From positions 1,488,001-1,552,000 of the forward strand of contig NZ_CP130649.1 in assembly GCF_030552895.1 (NCBI RefSeq): a DNA stretch of 64,000 bases, in the 5' to 3' direction. The stretch is from Tatumella ptyseos (GTDB lineage: Bacteria; Pseudomonadota; Gammaproteobacteria; Enterobacterales; Enterobacteriaceae). Below are positions 28,812-37,407 of this stretch, piece after piece. The translations under genes were made by a program, and so were the position numbers. How positions within the stretch are numbered: the stretch's first letter is position 1; each line of letters begins with the position of its first letter. Under the pieces are notes generated by a model, which was given only the letters and a program-made list of their open reading frames with translations, did no database searches and had not been told where the DNA came from.

Positions 28812-30935
28812 TTATTCGAACGCGTAGCTGACATTAAGCCCTACAGAATAGTTTCGACCGGGCGCGGGTTCATAGAAACGACCGTTACCTTCGTTCACTA
28901 TCACAGAGCCACTATACTGACGGTCGAAGAGATTATCGATTCGGCCACTTATATCGATATTCCATTGCTTGATATCCCACTTATAGCCGGTATAGATACC
29001 GGTTACGGTCCAAGCAGGAGCGTATTCACTATTTGTATCATTCACCGCAATCTTGCTTAAATAACGCAAATCGGTCCCCGCATACCAACCGGAGATGGGT
29101 TGATACTCGAGGTGGGTATAAAACATATTTTTTGCGACGCCGGGTATCCTGTTACCTTCGCATCCACTGTCACAGACCTGACTCCGGTAACGTGCATCCA
29201 GCAGAGTCCATGATGCTCCTACATGCCAGTCTCCCGCAAATTGCTGTTGCCAATCTAGTTCTACGCCTCGGCGGCGAGTCTGTCCCGCATTTTTATAGGT
29301 TGATCGGCCATCATTATTACTGCTAGTGACAATTTCATTATCGGTATCAGTTTGAAAGAGGGCAGCGGTCATTAACCCTAACCCAATACGGTTTTTTGTC
29401 CCTATCTCCAGCGTATGACTCGTAGACGGTTTTAACGCTAAATTAAGTCCGGCTCCGCCATCAGGTCGGTAAGAGAGTTCATTCAAGGTCGGCGTTTCAA
29501 AGCCCCGACCGAAAGAGAGATAACTCTTCCAACTGGCATTATGGGCATAGTTAAGAGAAAACGCAGGTAACCATTGATGGTAGGTTACTTTACCGCTGTC
29601 ATCGCCATTGGTCGCGGTAATGTAATGGTCATGGCTATCAAAATGTACTCGACTAAACCTTACCCCAGCGTTGAACGATAATTTATCGGTTAACTGCCAC
29701 GCCGATTGCAGGTAAGGGTCGATATTCCATACTTGATTCTGCTCATCACGTCTTAAACGACCCAATACTCCTAATTGTTGATTCGCGCCACTGCCACGGA
29801 AATTTTCATAGCCTTTGCGTTGTTCACGCATCGTTTCATAATCAATGCCTGTGGTCAGTGATACGGGGTGAGAGAATAATTGTCCCGTATGGGTCCATCG
29901 AGTATCAATCCCTTGATAATGTCGCGTTAAATCTATTACGCCACCTGCGTGATGGGCTTTACTGCGTTGCGTCGCAGCGGGGATGGATTGATATTGTGTC
30001 GTTTGCCGCATACCCGCCCAGGTGGTCACGGCTAAGCTATCGTTTTCGGTTAATTGACGCGTATAGTGTAACCCTGCTTGGGTTTGATCAACGCTTTTTC
30101 GAGCATCATATAACGATACATTGCTAGCAACTTGGTGCGGATCACGCTTCCACATAGCACGTGTCAATCCCCCTGGATCGTTCGCATCAAGATGCACTGA
30201 ATTCAGATTCAGTGTGAGATGACTCACCTCATCGAGCTGAACCCCTAATTTCGCGTTCCCAGTTGTCTTCTGAGCATCGCTATGATGACGAAATCCATGC
30301 GTAGTCATTCTCGCCCCCGAGATATGATAATCGACATCGCCTTTTTGCGATCCGTCACCGGTTGACCCTGATGCACTCACACTATTACGCCAAGTTCCAA
30401 AACTACTGTAGTTACTACTTATACCTAGGGTCGGTGGCTGAGTGCCGCGCGCTGTCGTGATAGCAATAACGCCACCGGAACTATTCCCGTACAATGCAGA
30501 AAAAGGCCCACGTAATACATCAATATGATCGATGGAGCCTATATCAACATTAGAAGTTTGCCCTTGGCCATCAGGCATGGTTGCTGGAATATCGTCAACA
30601 TAGATTCTCAACCCTCTCACACCGAATGTAGAACGCGCGCCAAAACCCCGAATCGACATCTGTAAATCCTGAGCATAATTTTGTCGGTTGGCCACCTGTA
30701 AACCTGGAACGCCGGAAAGCCCCTCAGAAAGATTGATTTGTTGATGGGCTTGTCGTAAGTCTTCGCCATACACCACACTCACTGCAGCAGGGGTATCTAA
30801 TTCTGATAAAGGTGGTGTATCTGGTGTCGCAGCAACAATCAGAGTTTGAGTCGTGGACGTCGATGGTGCAGAGAAGACGACAGGAGAGAGAAGTGGTAGA
30901 CAGCCAGTGAATACCTGAATAATCCGGATTTTCAT
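28812..30935 (-). CDS. yncD: TonB-dependent PQQ receptor YncD/PqqU
   Basis: An outer-membrane TonB-dependent receptor of 707 residues that aligns along its full length with E. coli YncD, now called PqqU, which imports the redox cofactor pyrroloquinoline quinone. A signal peptide (about 1-22) precedes a TonB box-like T-L-I-V-A-A, the plug domain with N-L-S-E-G-L-S-G-V-P-G-L-Q-V and Q-D-L-Q-M-S-I-R-G-F-G, and the 22-strand barrel, ending in the aromatic S-Y-A-F-E. A PQQ-type dehydrogenase is encoded at 60094-61398, a plausible user of the cofactor. It is divergent from a dehydrogenase gene, with a 155-base gap. Confidence 0.92.
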   Translation of the reverse strand: MKIRIIQVFTGCLPLLSPVVFSAPSTSTTQTLIVAATPDTPPLSELDTPAAVSVVYGEDLRQAHQQINLSEGLSGVPGLQVANRQNYAQDLQMSIRGFGARSTFGVRGLRIYVDDIPATMPDGQGQTSNVDIGSIDHIDVLRGPFSALYGNSSGGVIAITTARGTQPPTLGISSNYSSFGTWRNSVSASGSTGDGSQKGDVDYHISGARMTTHGFRHHSDAQKTTGNAKLGVQLDEVSHLTLNLNSVHLDANDPGGLTRAMWKRDPHQVASNVSLYDARKSVDQTQAGLHYTRQLTENDSLAVTTWAGMRQTTQYQSIPAATQRSKAHHAGGVIDLTRHYQGIDTRWTHTGQLFSHPVSLTTGIDYETMREQRKGYENFRGSGANQQLGVLGRLRRDEQNQVWNIDPYLQSAWQLTDKLSFNAGVRFSRVHFDSHDHYITATNGDDSGKVTYHQWLPAFSLNYAHNASWKSYLSFGRGFETPTLNELSYRPDGGAGLNLALKPSTSHTLEIGTKNRIGLGLMTAALFQTDTDNEIVTSSNNDGRSTYKNAGQTRRRGVELDWQQQFAGDWHVGASWTLLDARYRSQVCDSGCEGNRIPGVAKNMFYTHLEYQPISGWYAGTDLRYLSKIAVNDTNSEYAPAWTVTGIYTGYKWDIKQWNIDISGRIDNLFDRQYSGSVIVNEGNGRFYEPAPGRNYSVGLNVSYAFE

Positions 30936-31058
30936 AAATTTTCCCAGCGATGCAAGGGTAAGGTCCGATGAAATATGTCAGTAGTTTACAAAGTTATGGA
31001 TCTTACAACAAAATATTTCTCAGACTTACTCCACGCATATAAATCGATTTAACTGCAC

Positions 31059-31071
31059 TACACTAAGTGTA
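31059..31071. promoter_or_regulatory. Palindromic operator candidate
   Basis: TACACTAAGTGTA is a perfect 13-base palindrome around a central A, ending 19 bases before the dehydrogenase ATG (31091). Its position suits a repressor site over the transcription start. The regulator is unknown. Confidence 0.4.
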
Positions 31072-31090
31072 ATCACATGAGGAATCGATT

Positions 31091-31960
31091 ATGCCAACTA
31101 AGATCAATACTGTTTCAGTGCTCGGGCTCGGAGCAATGGGCCATGCGTTTGCCACGAATATTATTAAAAACAATTTTACGCTGAAGGTATGGAATCGTAG
31201 CGAAGAAAAGGGAAAGGATTTAGTTGAGAAGGGTGCAACACTTGCCTCAACGCCAGCTCAGGCGGTTGAGGGCAGTCAAGTCGTAATACTCATGCTCGCC
31301 GATGCTGACAGCACGGTAGAGGTTATTAAGCAAACTATCGACGCCCTAGCGGAACAAGCTATCGTTGTGCAAATGGGCACAATTGGCGTAGAGGCCACAG
31401 AGCAACTTAATAAATATCTTAAAGAAAATCGTCCTGATATCGGTTTTATTGATGCTCCCGTTTCAGGGACAAAAAAACCGGCAGAAATGGCGCAAATCGC
31501 TATATTGGCCAGCGGAGACCGTGCGCTGCAATCGCAAATTGAGCCGGTATTTGCTGCTATCAGCAAGGGCTCTCACTGGTTAGGCGACGTCGGGGCAGGG
31601 AGTGCAATGAAACTGGTCGTTAACAGTTGGTTGATTGGTTTAGTTCAGAGCTTAGCGGAAAGCCATTGCTTGGCAAAACAGCTAGGTTTTAGTCCCGAAA
31701 CTTTATGGTCAGTGCTAGAGGGCGGACCTTTAGCCGCGCCCTATGCGAAAACAAAATTAGAGATGATTGAAGAAGGTCGCTATCCACCGCAGATGCAACT
31801 TAAGTGGGCGCTGAAAGATGCCACCCTTGCTGCAAAAGCGGGCGGTGAAGCACAGATGCCAAACCTTCATTCCATCACCGCTTTGTGGCAAGCTGCAGTG
31901 GACGCTGGGCTAGGGGATAAAGACCTTTCAGTCATTGCACAGTATCTCGAAAAACAGTAA
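31091..31960 (+). CDS. NAD(P)-dependent beta-hydroxyacid dehydrogenase
   Basis: A 289-residue cytoplasmic enzyme of the 3-hydroxyisobutyrate dehydrogenase / tartronate semialdehyde reductase superfamily. It has the Rossmann motif G-L-G-A-M-G (11-16), the substrate-binding segment D-A-P-V-S-G-T (about 122-128) and the catalytic lysine in M-K-L-V-V-N (about 170-175). The exact substrate cannot be told. ATG at 31091 follows GAGG. Preceded by a 13-base palindrome, followed by a strong terminator, it forms a single-gene unit. Confidence 0.88.
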   Translation: MPTKINTVSVLGLGAMGHAFATNIIKNNFTLKVWNRSEEKGKDLVEKGATLASTPAQAVEGSQVVILMLADADSTVEVIKQTIDALAEQAIVVQMGTIGVEATEQLNKYLKENRPDIGFIDAPVSGTKKPAEMAQIAILASGDRALQSQIEPVFAAISKGSHWLGDVGAGSAMKLVVNSWLIGLVQSLAESHCLAKQLGFSPETLWSVLEGGPLAAPYAKTKLEMIEEGRYPPQMQLKWALKDATLAAKAGGEAQMPNLHSITALWQAAVDAGLGDKDLSVIAQYLEKQ

Positions 31961-31965
31961 TGAGC

Positions 31966-32003
31966 AGGGCGTTTTCTTCGCAAAACGCCCTGATATTTTA
32001 TTG
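31966..32003 (+). terminator. Rho-independent terminator of the hydroxyacid dehydrogenase gene
   Basis: CAGGGCGTTTT and AAAACGCCCTG form an 11-bp stem over CTTCGC (31966-31993), followed by ATATTTTATT. The tail overlaps the last codons of dld on the opposite strand. Confidence 0.88.
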
Positions 32004-33695
32004 CCAAAACTTACGCCGACTCGTTTTACCAATCCCAGGGTTACAACTATTAGTCGGGTCGAGTGCTCGCCAGTGTTGCTGATAGTCTTCTTTAGCTGAA
32101 TAGAGATGACCCACATTGTGCTCAGCAGGATAGCGAGCACCACGTTGCTCAATATAATCAATTACTTGCTGTTTGAACTGCTTCCCATCAACGCCAGGTT
32201 TTACGATATAGTCCTGATGATTCACTAGGCAGAAGAAATGTCCACAACAGGAGTCTGCTTGAATTTGGGCTTTAAGGTGAGCAGGAAGATCGAATAACCA
32301 TTGATCGTCATTCCGTCGCAATGCCGCATCGAATGCGATAAGACGCTCGTTAGGATCAAGACCAAGGTAATCACAATAAGAAATTGCCGCCCCGCCAACC
32401 GCGAAACGAATTAAAAAGGCGTCTTCGGCTTCTTTTTTATCACAGATAAAATAGCCGCCTTGATGCTCAGAAAAAAAGGTATCAAGCAGAGAGGTTAATT
32501 CTGTAGCTTGTTCAGAATCGGCTTTAATCAGAAGATGATGTTGATAACGATGCCGATAGTCCATGATACGCTTGGCGACGAGAGGGGGCGTTATCTGATT
32601 GAATCCCTGGATTAACCGGTCAGTTAAATTGGTAGGTAAGTATCTGAAATTTTTGATCTTGATATCCCATTTCGCTTTTCTCGCCATTAGCCCCGGGATG
32701 GATTGGGGTCCAAACTGGCGTATAGCCAATATCATATGCTTAGCGTAGCGCAAGGTCATATCGAAGGCGTTAGCATGAATATATTCGGCCTGGATGGGTA
32801 GTTGATCAAGCTTAGTGAGTAGGAAACGTCGTAGCGCTATCAGCTCTTTTTCATCATTAGTCCCAATATACCAAGTCTCTGTTCCTTTACTGGCAGGAAA
32901 TGTGGCAAGCCTCGCGGCAAAAACAATAATTTTACCTGCACAACCAGCACTATCATGTAAATAATGCGGATCGCCATTAAAGCGCGCAGGAGATGCCGAA
33001 TCGGTATCACGCAGTTTCTCGGCATAATCCTCGGCCCAGATCTTTCCTTGCCAGCTGTCAGTGTCACCGGTAGTAAACTGCTTCAACTCGAGATTTTTTA
33101 AGATCTCTTCTGGCGTTGTTCCTAATTCTATCCCGAGATGATTAACCAGGCTTATCTCGCCTTGTTCGCTGATCTGGGCGTAAAGTGACTTTTCAGTAAA
33201 GGCTGGCCCACGCCGGATAAGTGACCCACCTGAGTTGTTACACAAACCTCCGATAACCGAGGCACCAATACAGGAGGAGCCAATAACGGAATGTGGCTCA
33301 CGTTGTAGCGGTCGCAAGGTATCTTCTAACTCGGTGAGCGTAGAGCCGGGATAAGCGATGACTTGTTTGCCGTCATCGATGACCTGAATACCTTTCAGAC
33401 GGCGTGTACTAATAATAATGACTGGCCGGTCATAATTATTACCATCAGGAGTCGAACCGCCGGTGATACCGGTATTTGAGGCTTGCATTAAAATAATAAC
33501 GTCTGCGGCAACGCAATGTTGCAACACTTGCCAAAGTGCAGTTAAGGATTCGGGTATAACAACGGCGAGCGCCTCGCCTTGGCCGACACGAAAACCGGTC
33601 GTGTAAAAGGATTTATCATCTGGTGAGGTTAAGACGTTCTTGTTACCGACGATACCCGATAACAAGGGTAGCAATCCTGAAGCTTGTTGTTCCAT
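31998..33695 (-). CDS. dld: Quinone-dependent D-lactate dehydrogenase
   Basis: Dld is a peripheral inner-membrane FAD enzyme that oxidises D-lactate to pyruvate and passes electrons to the quinone pool. The 565-residue product is close to the 571 of E. coli. The FAD-binding PCMH domain is recognisable by T-G-I-T-G-G-S-T-P (about 74-82), G-S-S-C-I-G-A-S-V-I-G-G-L-C-N-N-S-G-G (about 139-157) and the C-terminal membrane-binding domain ends with C-N-P-G-I-G-K. It has a free promoter region of 113 bases upstream. Confidence 0.95.
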   Translation of the reverse strand: MEQQASGLLPLLSGIVGNKNVLTSPDDKSFYTTGFRVGQGEALAVVIPESLTALWQVLQHCVAADVIILMQASNTGITGGSTPDGNNYDRPVIIISTRRLKGIQVIDDGKQVIAYPGSTLTELEDTLRPLQREPHSVIGSSCIGASVIGGLCNNSGGSLIRRGPAFTEKSLYAQISEQGEISLVNHLGIELGTTPEEILKNLELKQFTTGDTDSWQGKIWAEDYAEKLRDTDSASPARFNGDPHYLHDSAGCAGKIIVFAARLATFPASKGTETWYIGTNDEKELIALRRFLLTKLDQLPIQAEYIHANAFDMTLRYAKHMILAIRQFGPQSIPGLMARKAKWDIKIKNFRYLPTNLTDRLIQGFNQITPPLVAKRIMDYRHRYQHHLLIKADSEQATELTSLLDTFFSEHQGGYFICDKKEAEDAFLIRFAVGGAAISYCDYLGLDPNERLIAFDAALRRNDDQWLFDLPAHLKAQIQADSCCGHFFCLVNHQDYIVKPGVDGKQFKQQVIDYIEQRGARYPAEHNVGHLYSAKEDYQQHWRALDPTNSCNPGIGKTSRRKFWQ

Positions 33696-33779
33696 ATCTG
33701 CATGATCCTTGCCGCTAAGAGATAGGAAAACAATATACCTAAATACCTTGAGGGGAAAGGGGGCTGAAAATCAAGAATT

Positions 33780-33801
33780 CGGTAATCGTTATCGATTACC
33801 G
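33780..33801 (-). terminator. Hairpin downstream of nfsB
   Basis: CGGTAATCG and CGATTACCG pair over TTAT. On the minus strand it is followed by AATTCTTGATTTT, a modest T content, so it may end the nfsB transcript; it also lies in the dld upstream region. Confidence 0.5.
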
Positions 33802-33808
33802 AAAAAAC

Positions 33809-34453
33809 TTATAGCTTAGTGATAATTTTATCGAGAGGAAAACGAGACTTAGGTAGCTGAGCATTGAAATCAGCATCACTGTTGTACCCGACAGTTGCCA
33901 TGACGACACTATGCAAACCTTGCGCTTCTAACCCAAGTATACTGTCCATTTTTTGAGTATCGAAGCCTTCAATTGGCGTGGCGTGCAGCCCTAATGCAGG
34001 GGCACCTAATAGTAGAAAGCCTAGAGCAATGTAAAGCTGACGTTCCATCCACTTATGCTGAAACTCAGGTGAATGCGCGACATTATTAATATAACCCCGA
34101 CGACCAGCGTCATTTTTCTGGCGAGCTTCCGTATCGCGGAAACGGCCATCTTGCGCTTCTTGTGCCACTAACGCGTCTAAGTGTTGCTCACTGATCCCAT
34201 TAATACTGGAAAATACGATGGCGAGAGGCGCTTGCGCCACTTTGGCTTTATTCAGATCAAAGATAGCAGGGGCGATTTTCTCGCGGCCAGCTTCAGTGGT
34301 GATGACATGAAAGTGCCAACCTTGTAGATTGAGCGTAGAAGGACTGTTTTGTAATAACGACAGGACATCCGCTAACTGTTGGTCACTCAGTGACCGTGAG
34401 GCATCGTAGGCTTTTGTGGTAAAACGGTTAGCAGCCAGTTCAGTAATATTCAT
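33809..34453 (-). CDS. nfsB: Oxygen-insensitive NAD(P)H nitroreductase, NfsB-like
   Basis: An FMN flavoprotein that reduces nitroaromatics, quinones and similar compounds with two electrons. The product from the Met at 34453 (MNITELAANRFTTKAYD) has 214 residues and follows E. coli NfsB (217) through R-x-S/T-T-K-A-Y/F-D, L-Q-N/Y-S-P-S-T/S, the D-G-R-F-x-T/D-x-E-A segment and the C-terminal L-P-K-S-R-F/L-P. A longer in-frame start at 34486 adds residues not found in the family. The gene may follow the yicG-like gene on one transcript (89-base gap). Confidence 0.85.
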   Translation of the reverse strand: MNITELAANRFTTKAYDASRSLSDQQLADVLSLLQNSPSTLNLQGWHFHVITTEAGREKIAPAIFDLNKAKVAQAPLAIVFSSINGISEQHLDALVAQEAQDGRFRDTEARQKNDAGRRGYINNVAHSPEFQHKWMERQLYIALGFLLLGAPALGLHATPIEGFDTQKMDSILGLEAQGLHSVVMATVGYNSDADFNAQLPKSRFPLDKIITKL

Positions 34454-34542
34454 GGTGTAGGAAACCCTTAAGCGAGAATTTCTCAATACGTTAATGATTT
34501 ATCTTGTGTAGAGCAATACACCAAGCACATAGGGTTAACTGA

Positions 34543-35163
34543 TTAATCGAGATATTTATTGGCGATGGTTTTCAGCGTGATGTTATAGCGAAGGGAAACC
34601 ATTCGAATCGCCGTACAACTACCTATCGCAAGCCAAATACTATATTGAGGTGGAATGATACCAGAAGAACCTAATATCTGGATGCTGGCACCAATCAGCG
34701 CCGCGCTGGCATAAATCTCTTTCGTTAGGATCACAGGGGACCTACCGGTGAGTATATCCCGAATACATCCGCCCCCTACGGCGCTTATGCATCCCATCAA
34801 TATAGAGAAAAAGACCTCATGGGTAAGCATATACGCCTTATTTGCACCAAAAGCAGCAAAGAATCCCAACCCTAACGCATCAAAAAACAGTGCGGGCTTT
34901 TCGAAGGAAAAGACAATTTTTTGAAAAAAGCTGATAAGCATGATGGCGATGACAACACACACTAGGTACTCGACATTGATTAATCCTGCTGGAGGTGTTG
35001 CACCTAAGCAAATATCTCTCACACAGCCGCCACCTACCGCTGTTACAAAAGCTAAAACAAATACACCAAACAAGTCAAAGCGATGCCTAACGCCGACTGT
35101 CGCGCCACTTAGTGCAAAAACAAAAGTACCAAATACATCAATGAAATGTAGAAGAACAGTCAT
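34543..35163 (-). CDS. UPF0126/TRIC-family membrane protein (YicG-like)
   Basis: A 206-residue membrane protein of the family of E. coli YicG and YadS, prokaryotic relatives of TRIC cation channels. It has seven hydrophobic segments and two internal repeats, each with the signature G-G-G-C-V/I-R-D-I (about residues 44-51 and 129-136). Glycine transport has been suggested for some members; the substrate here is unknown. It lies between the nfsB-like and aroE-like genes, all on the same strand. Confidence 0.88.
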   Translation of the reverse strand: MTVLLHFIDVFGTFVFALSGATVGVRHRFDLFGVFVLAFVTAVGGGCVRDICLGATPPAGLINVEYLVCVVIAIMLISFFQKIVFSFEKPALFFDALGLGFFAAFGANKAYMLTHEVFFSILMGCISAVGGGCIRDILTGRSPVILTKEIYASAALIGASIQILGSSGIIPPQYSIWLAIGSCTAIRMVSLRYNITLKTIANKYLD

Positions 35164-35288
35164 GGCTTAATCGCTCATAGCAGATTAGGGAGTACCATCA
35201 AAAAAATGGCCTCGACGAAACCGGCAGATAATATGCCATAACGGGCACGGAAAAAAGTCTTCCCGTGCCGGTAAAGGGATAAGTTTTT

Positions 35289-36098
35289 TTATTGACGGGA
35301 GAAAGCGGAGGCTTCTTGCATTAATGCATCACTGGGTCTGACCCCCGTGTAAAGCGCAAACTGCTCCAACGCCTGCAGTGCGATCACTTGATCACCACTC
35401 AACACTTTTTTACCAAGTGTTTGCCCTTTTTTTACCAAAGGCGTCTGTGCGGGAAAAGCAACCACATCAAAAACCGTCTCAGCCGCGTTAACGATTGACT
35501 CTGCAAAAGCCAGCGTTTCACTTTCTGTACCACCACTCATACCAATAGGCGTGACGTTGACAATAATATCCGCAGGTGTCGTGTCATTCGGCGACTGATA
35601 GCGGTAATGATATTTATCCGCGAGCGCTTTACCACTCTGTTCATTGCGCGCCATAACACTGAGCTGTGTAAATCCGGCATCGTGAAACGCGGCAACTACC
35701 GCTTTAGCCATCCCGCCAGCACCTTGTACCAAAACAGTTTGTGAAGGGTCTGGCAGATGGTCGGTAATTAACTGACGGATCGCCAGAAAGTCAGTGTTGT
35801 AAGCGGTGAGTACACCTTTATCATTAACGATGGTGTTTACTGAATCGATCGCTTTGGCAGAATCCGTTAAATGGTCAATAAAGGGGATGCAGCTTTCCTT
35901 AAAAGGCATAGAGACTGAACAACCACGAATACCTAACGCCCTAACACCTTTGATAGCCGCCTCAATGTCGGTAGTTGAAAAGGCTTTGTAGATAAAATCA
36001 ATATCGAGTTTTTGATAAAGATAGTTATGAAAACGGGTGCCTATATTACTGGGACGGCCGGAAAGAGAAATACAAAGTTGGGTGTCTTTATTAAGCAT
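35289..36098 (-). CDS. Shikimate dehydrogenase-like oxidoreductase (HI0607/SdhL type)
   Basis: A 269-residue member of the shikimate/quinate dehydrogenase family. It shows the S-G-R-P-S-N-I-G-T-R-F-H-N substrate-side motif (14-26, where AroE has S-x-S-P-x-x-H-N), the K-E catalytic pair in M-P-F-K-E-S (about 61-66), N-T-D (106-108 or so) and the nucleotide loop G-A-G-G-M-A-K-A (about 126-133). The divergent N-terminal motif points to the HI0607-like class with weak shikimate activity, so this is probably not the main AroE. A TIM-barrel protein resembling 3-dehydroshikimate dehydratase lies 5 kb away. Confidence 0.82.
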   Translation of the reverse strand: MLNKDTQLCISLSGRPSNIGTRFHNYLYQKLDIDFIYKAFSTTDIEAAIKGVRALGIRGCSVSMPFKESCIPFIDHLTDSAKAIDSVNTIVNDKGVLTAYNTDFLAIRQLITDHLPDPSQTVLVQGAGGMAKAVVAAFHDAGFTQLSVMARNEQSGKALADKYHYRYQSPNDTTPADIIVNVTPIGMSGGTESETLAFAESIVNAAETVFDVVAFPAQTPLVKKGQTLGKKVLSGDQVIALQALEQFALYTGVRPSDALMQEASAFSRQ

Positions 36099-36302
36099 CG
36101 TTCAGTCCTAGTCATAATATATAGCGATATTATTATCAGTGAACCGATCCCATTGGAAGATGAACACTAAAAAAATGCGACCTAGAAAAAAAATTGGTGA
36201 ATAGTTAACCAAAAAGTTGGGTGGTGTAAAAAACGGATATTATTGAGCCATACAATCCTCTATCGTTTATCTCAATCAATCTTCGCCAAGAGTAAAGCTG
36301 TT

Positions 36303-37370
36303 ATGGATACATCACACTACCTTGATGATGACGCACGCTGGCAAGCCTTGAAAGCTCGTGATTTAGCCGCCGATAACGATTTTGTCGTCGCGGTACCTTC
36401 TACTGGCTATTATTCCCCCCCCAGTCAGATACTGATTTTACCCGCGAGGGATAATGTTGAATTTTTCAGGGATGGTGAGACAGCAGAAGCGGCCGGCTAT
36501 ACGCTCAGCGAAGTCCTTTCCTCGCCCAAGATTTATCCCGAAAAATGGCTGAGGATCGTGAAAAAAAGTTGTTTTCTTATTGAATCAGCGGAGCAGTTAC
36601 CGGATCTTTCGACGCTTGCCAAATACTGCGCAGTGAGTGGTGGCTACCTTCACCGTATTTTCAAATCAGTAACGGGACTAACGCCGAAAGCCTACAGTGA
36701 AGGCTTACGTGCTGCTCGCTTACGAGAGGAACTTAATAAGCCGCAGCAATCGGTCTGTGAGGCAATTTATCAAGCTGGATTTAACGCAAACAGTCGATTC
36801 TATGAAAATGCCTCACAACGTCTTGGAATGTCCGCTAAGCATTATCGACGTGGTGCTGCAGGCGTGACCATTTACTTCGCTTTGGGCCAATGTAGTCTGG
36901 GTTCAGTACTGGTCGCGCAAAGTGAAAAAGGCGTTTGTGCAATTAGTTTAGGGGATGAGCCAGAGTCGTTAATCACTGAGTTTCAACAACAATTCCCTCA
37001 TGCTACTTTGATGGGAGGGGATACGCATTACGAACATCTTGTGGCACAAGTGATTGGATTTATCGAGCAGCCTAGTACGGCGTGGGATTTGCCTCTGGAC
37101 ATCAAAGGTACCGTCTTTCAAGAGCGCGTATGGCGAGCGTTACAGGAAATTCCACTCGGTACAACGGTGAGTTATACCGATATTGCCGAGAAACTGGGTT
37201 CCCCTAAATCTGTACGGGCTGTTGCGCAAGCTTGTGCGGCCAATCGACTGGCTATTGTGATCCCCTGTCATCGCGTGGTCAAACGCGATGGCCAGCTATC
37301 AGGTTATCGGTGGGGAGTCGCCCGTAAAGAGGCGCTATTACGACGAGAAAAAAACGCTAATAAAACTTAG
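36303..37370 (+). CDS. ada: Ada homologue lacking the zinc cysteines of its sensor domain
   Basis: E. coli Ada is a repair protein and activator: its N-domain takes methyl groups from phosphotriesters onto zinc-bound C38 and then activates genes; its C-domain repairs O6-methylguanine. From the ATG at 36303 the 355-residue product aligns without gaps with E. coli Ada through the N-domain, but the four zinc ligands C38, C42, C69 and C72 are S38, Q42, S69 and L72. The AraC helix-turn-helix region (about 95-185) and the C-terminal methyltransferase with acceptor C322 in P-C-H-R-V remain. It should repair O6-methylguanine but not sense phosphotriesters as Ada does. The alternative TTG at 36243 has no family support. 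Confidence 0.9.
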   Translation: MDTSHYLDDDARWQALKARDLAADNDFVVAVPSTGYYSPPSQILILPARDNVEFFRDGETAEAAGYTLSEVLSSPKIYPEKWLRIVKKSCFLIESAEQLPDLSTLAKYCAVSGGYLHRIFKSVTGLTPKAYSEGLRAARLREELNKPQQSVCEAIYQAGFNANSRFYENASQRLGMSAKHYRRGAAGVTIYFALGQCSLGSVLVAQSEKGVCAISLGDEPESLITEFQQQFPHATLMGGDTHYEHLVAQVIGFIEQPSTAWDLPLDIKGTVFQERVWRALQEIPLGTTVSYTDIAEKLGSPKSVRAVAQACAANRLAIVIPCHRVVKRDGQLSGYRWGVARKEALLRREKNANKT

Positions 37371-37372
37371 CC

Positions 37373-37407
37373 TCATCCCTCGACATGTGGCGTTTACTGA
37401 GGGATGA
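37373..37407. terminator. Hairpin between ada and basS
   Basis: TCATCCCTC (37373-37381) and GAGGGATGA (37399-37407) pair over 17 bases between convergent gene ends. The right arm lies within the last basS codons. No T run is visible, so function is uncertain. Confidence 0.4.

Noticed and set aside
28812..30935. yncD as a heme or siderophore receptor
   Set aside because: It aligns end to end with E. coli YncD/PqqU, including plug and barrel segments, and no siderophore or heme genes adjoin it.
32036..32052. Partial Ter-like sequence (GTTACAAC) inside dld
   Set aside because: The flanking bases do not follow the Ter consensus, and the match is within expectation for chance in coding DNA.
36243..36302. 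Upstream TTG extension of ada
   Set aside because: The ATG at 36303 gives residue-by-residue alignment with E. coli Ada from the N-terminus; the extra 20 residues have no counterpart.
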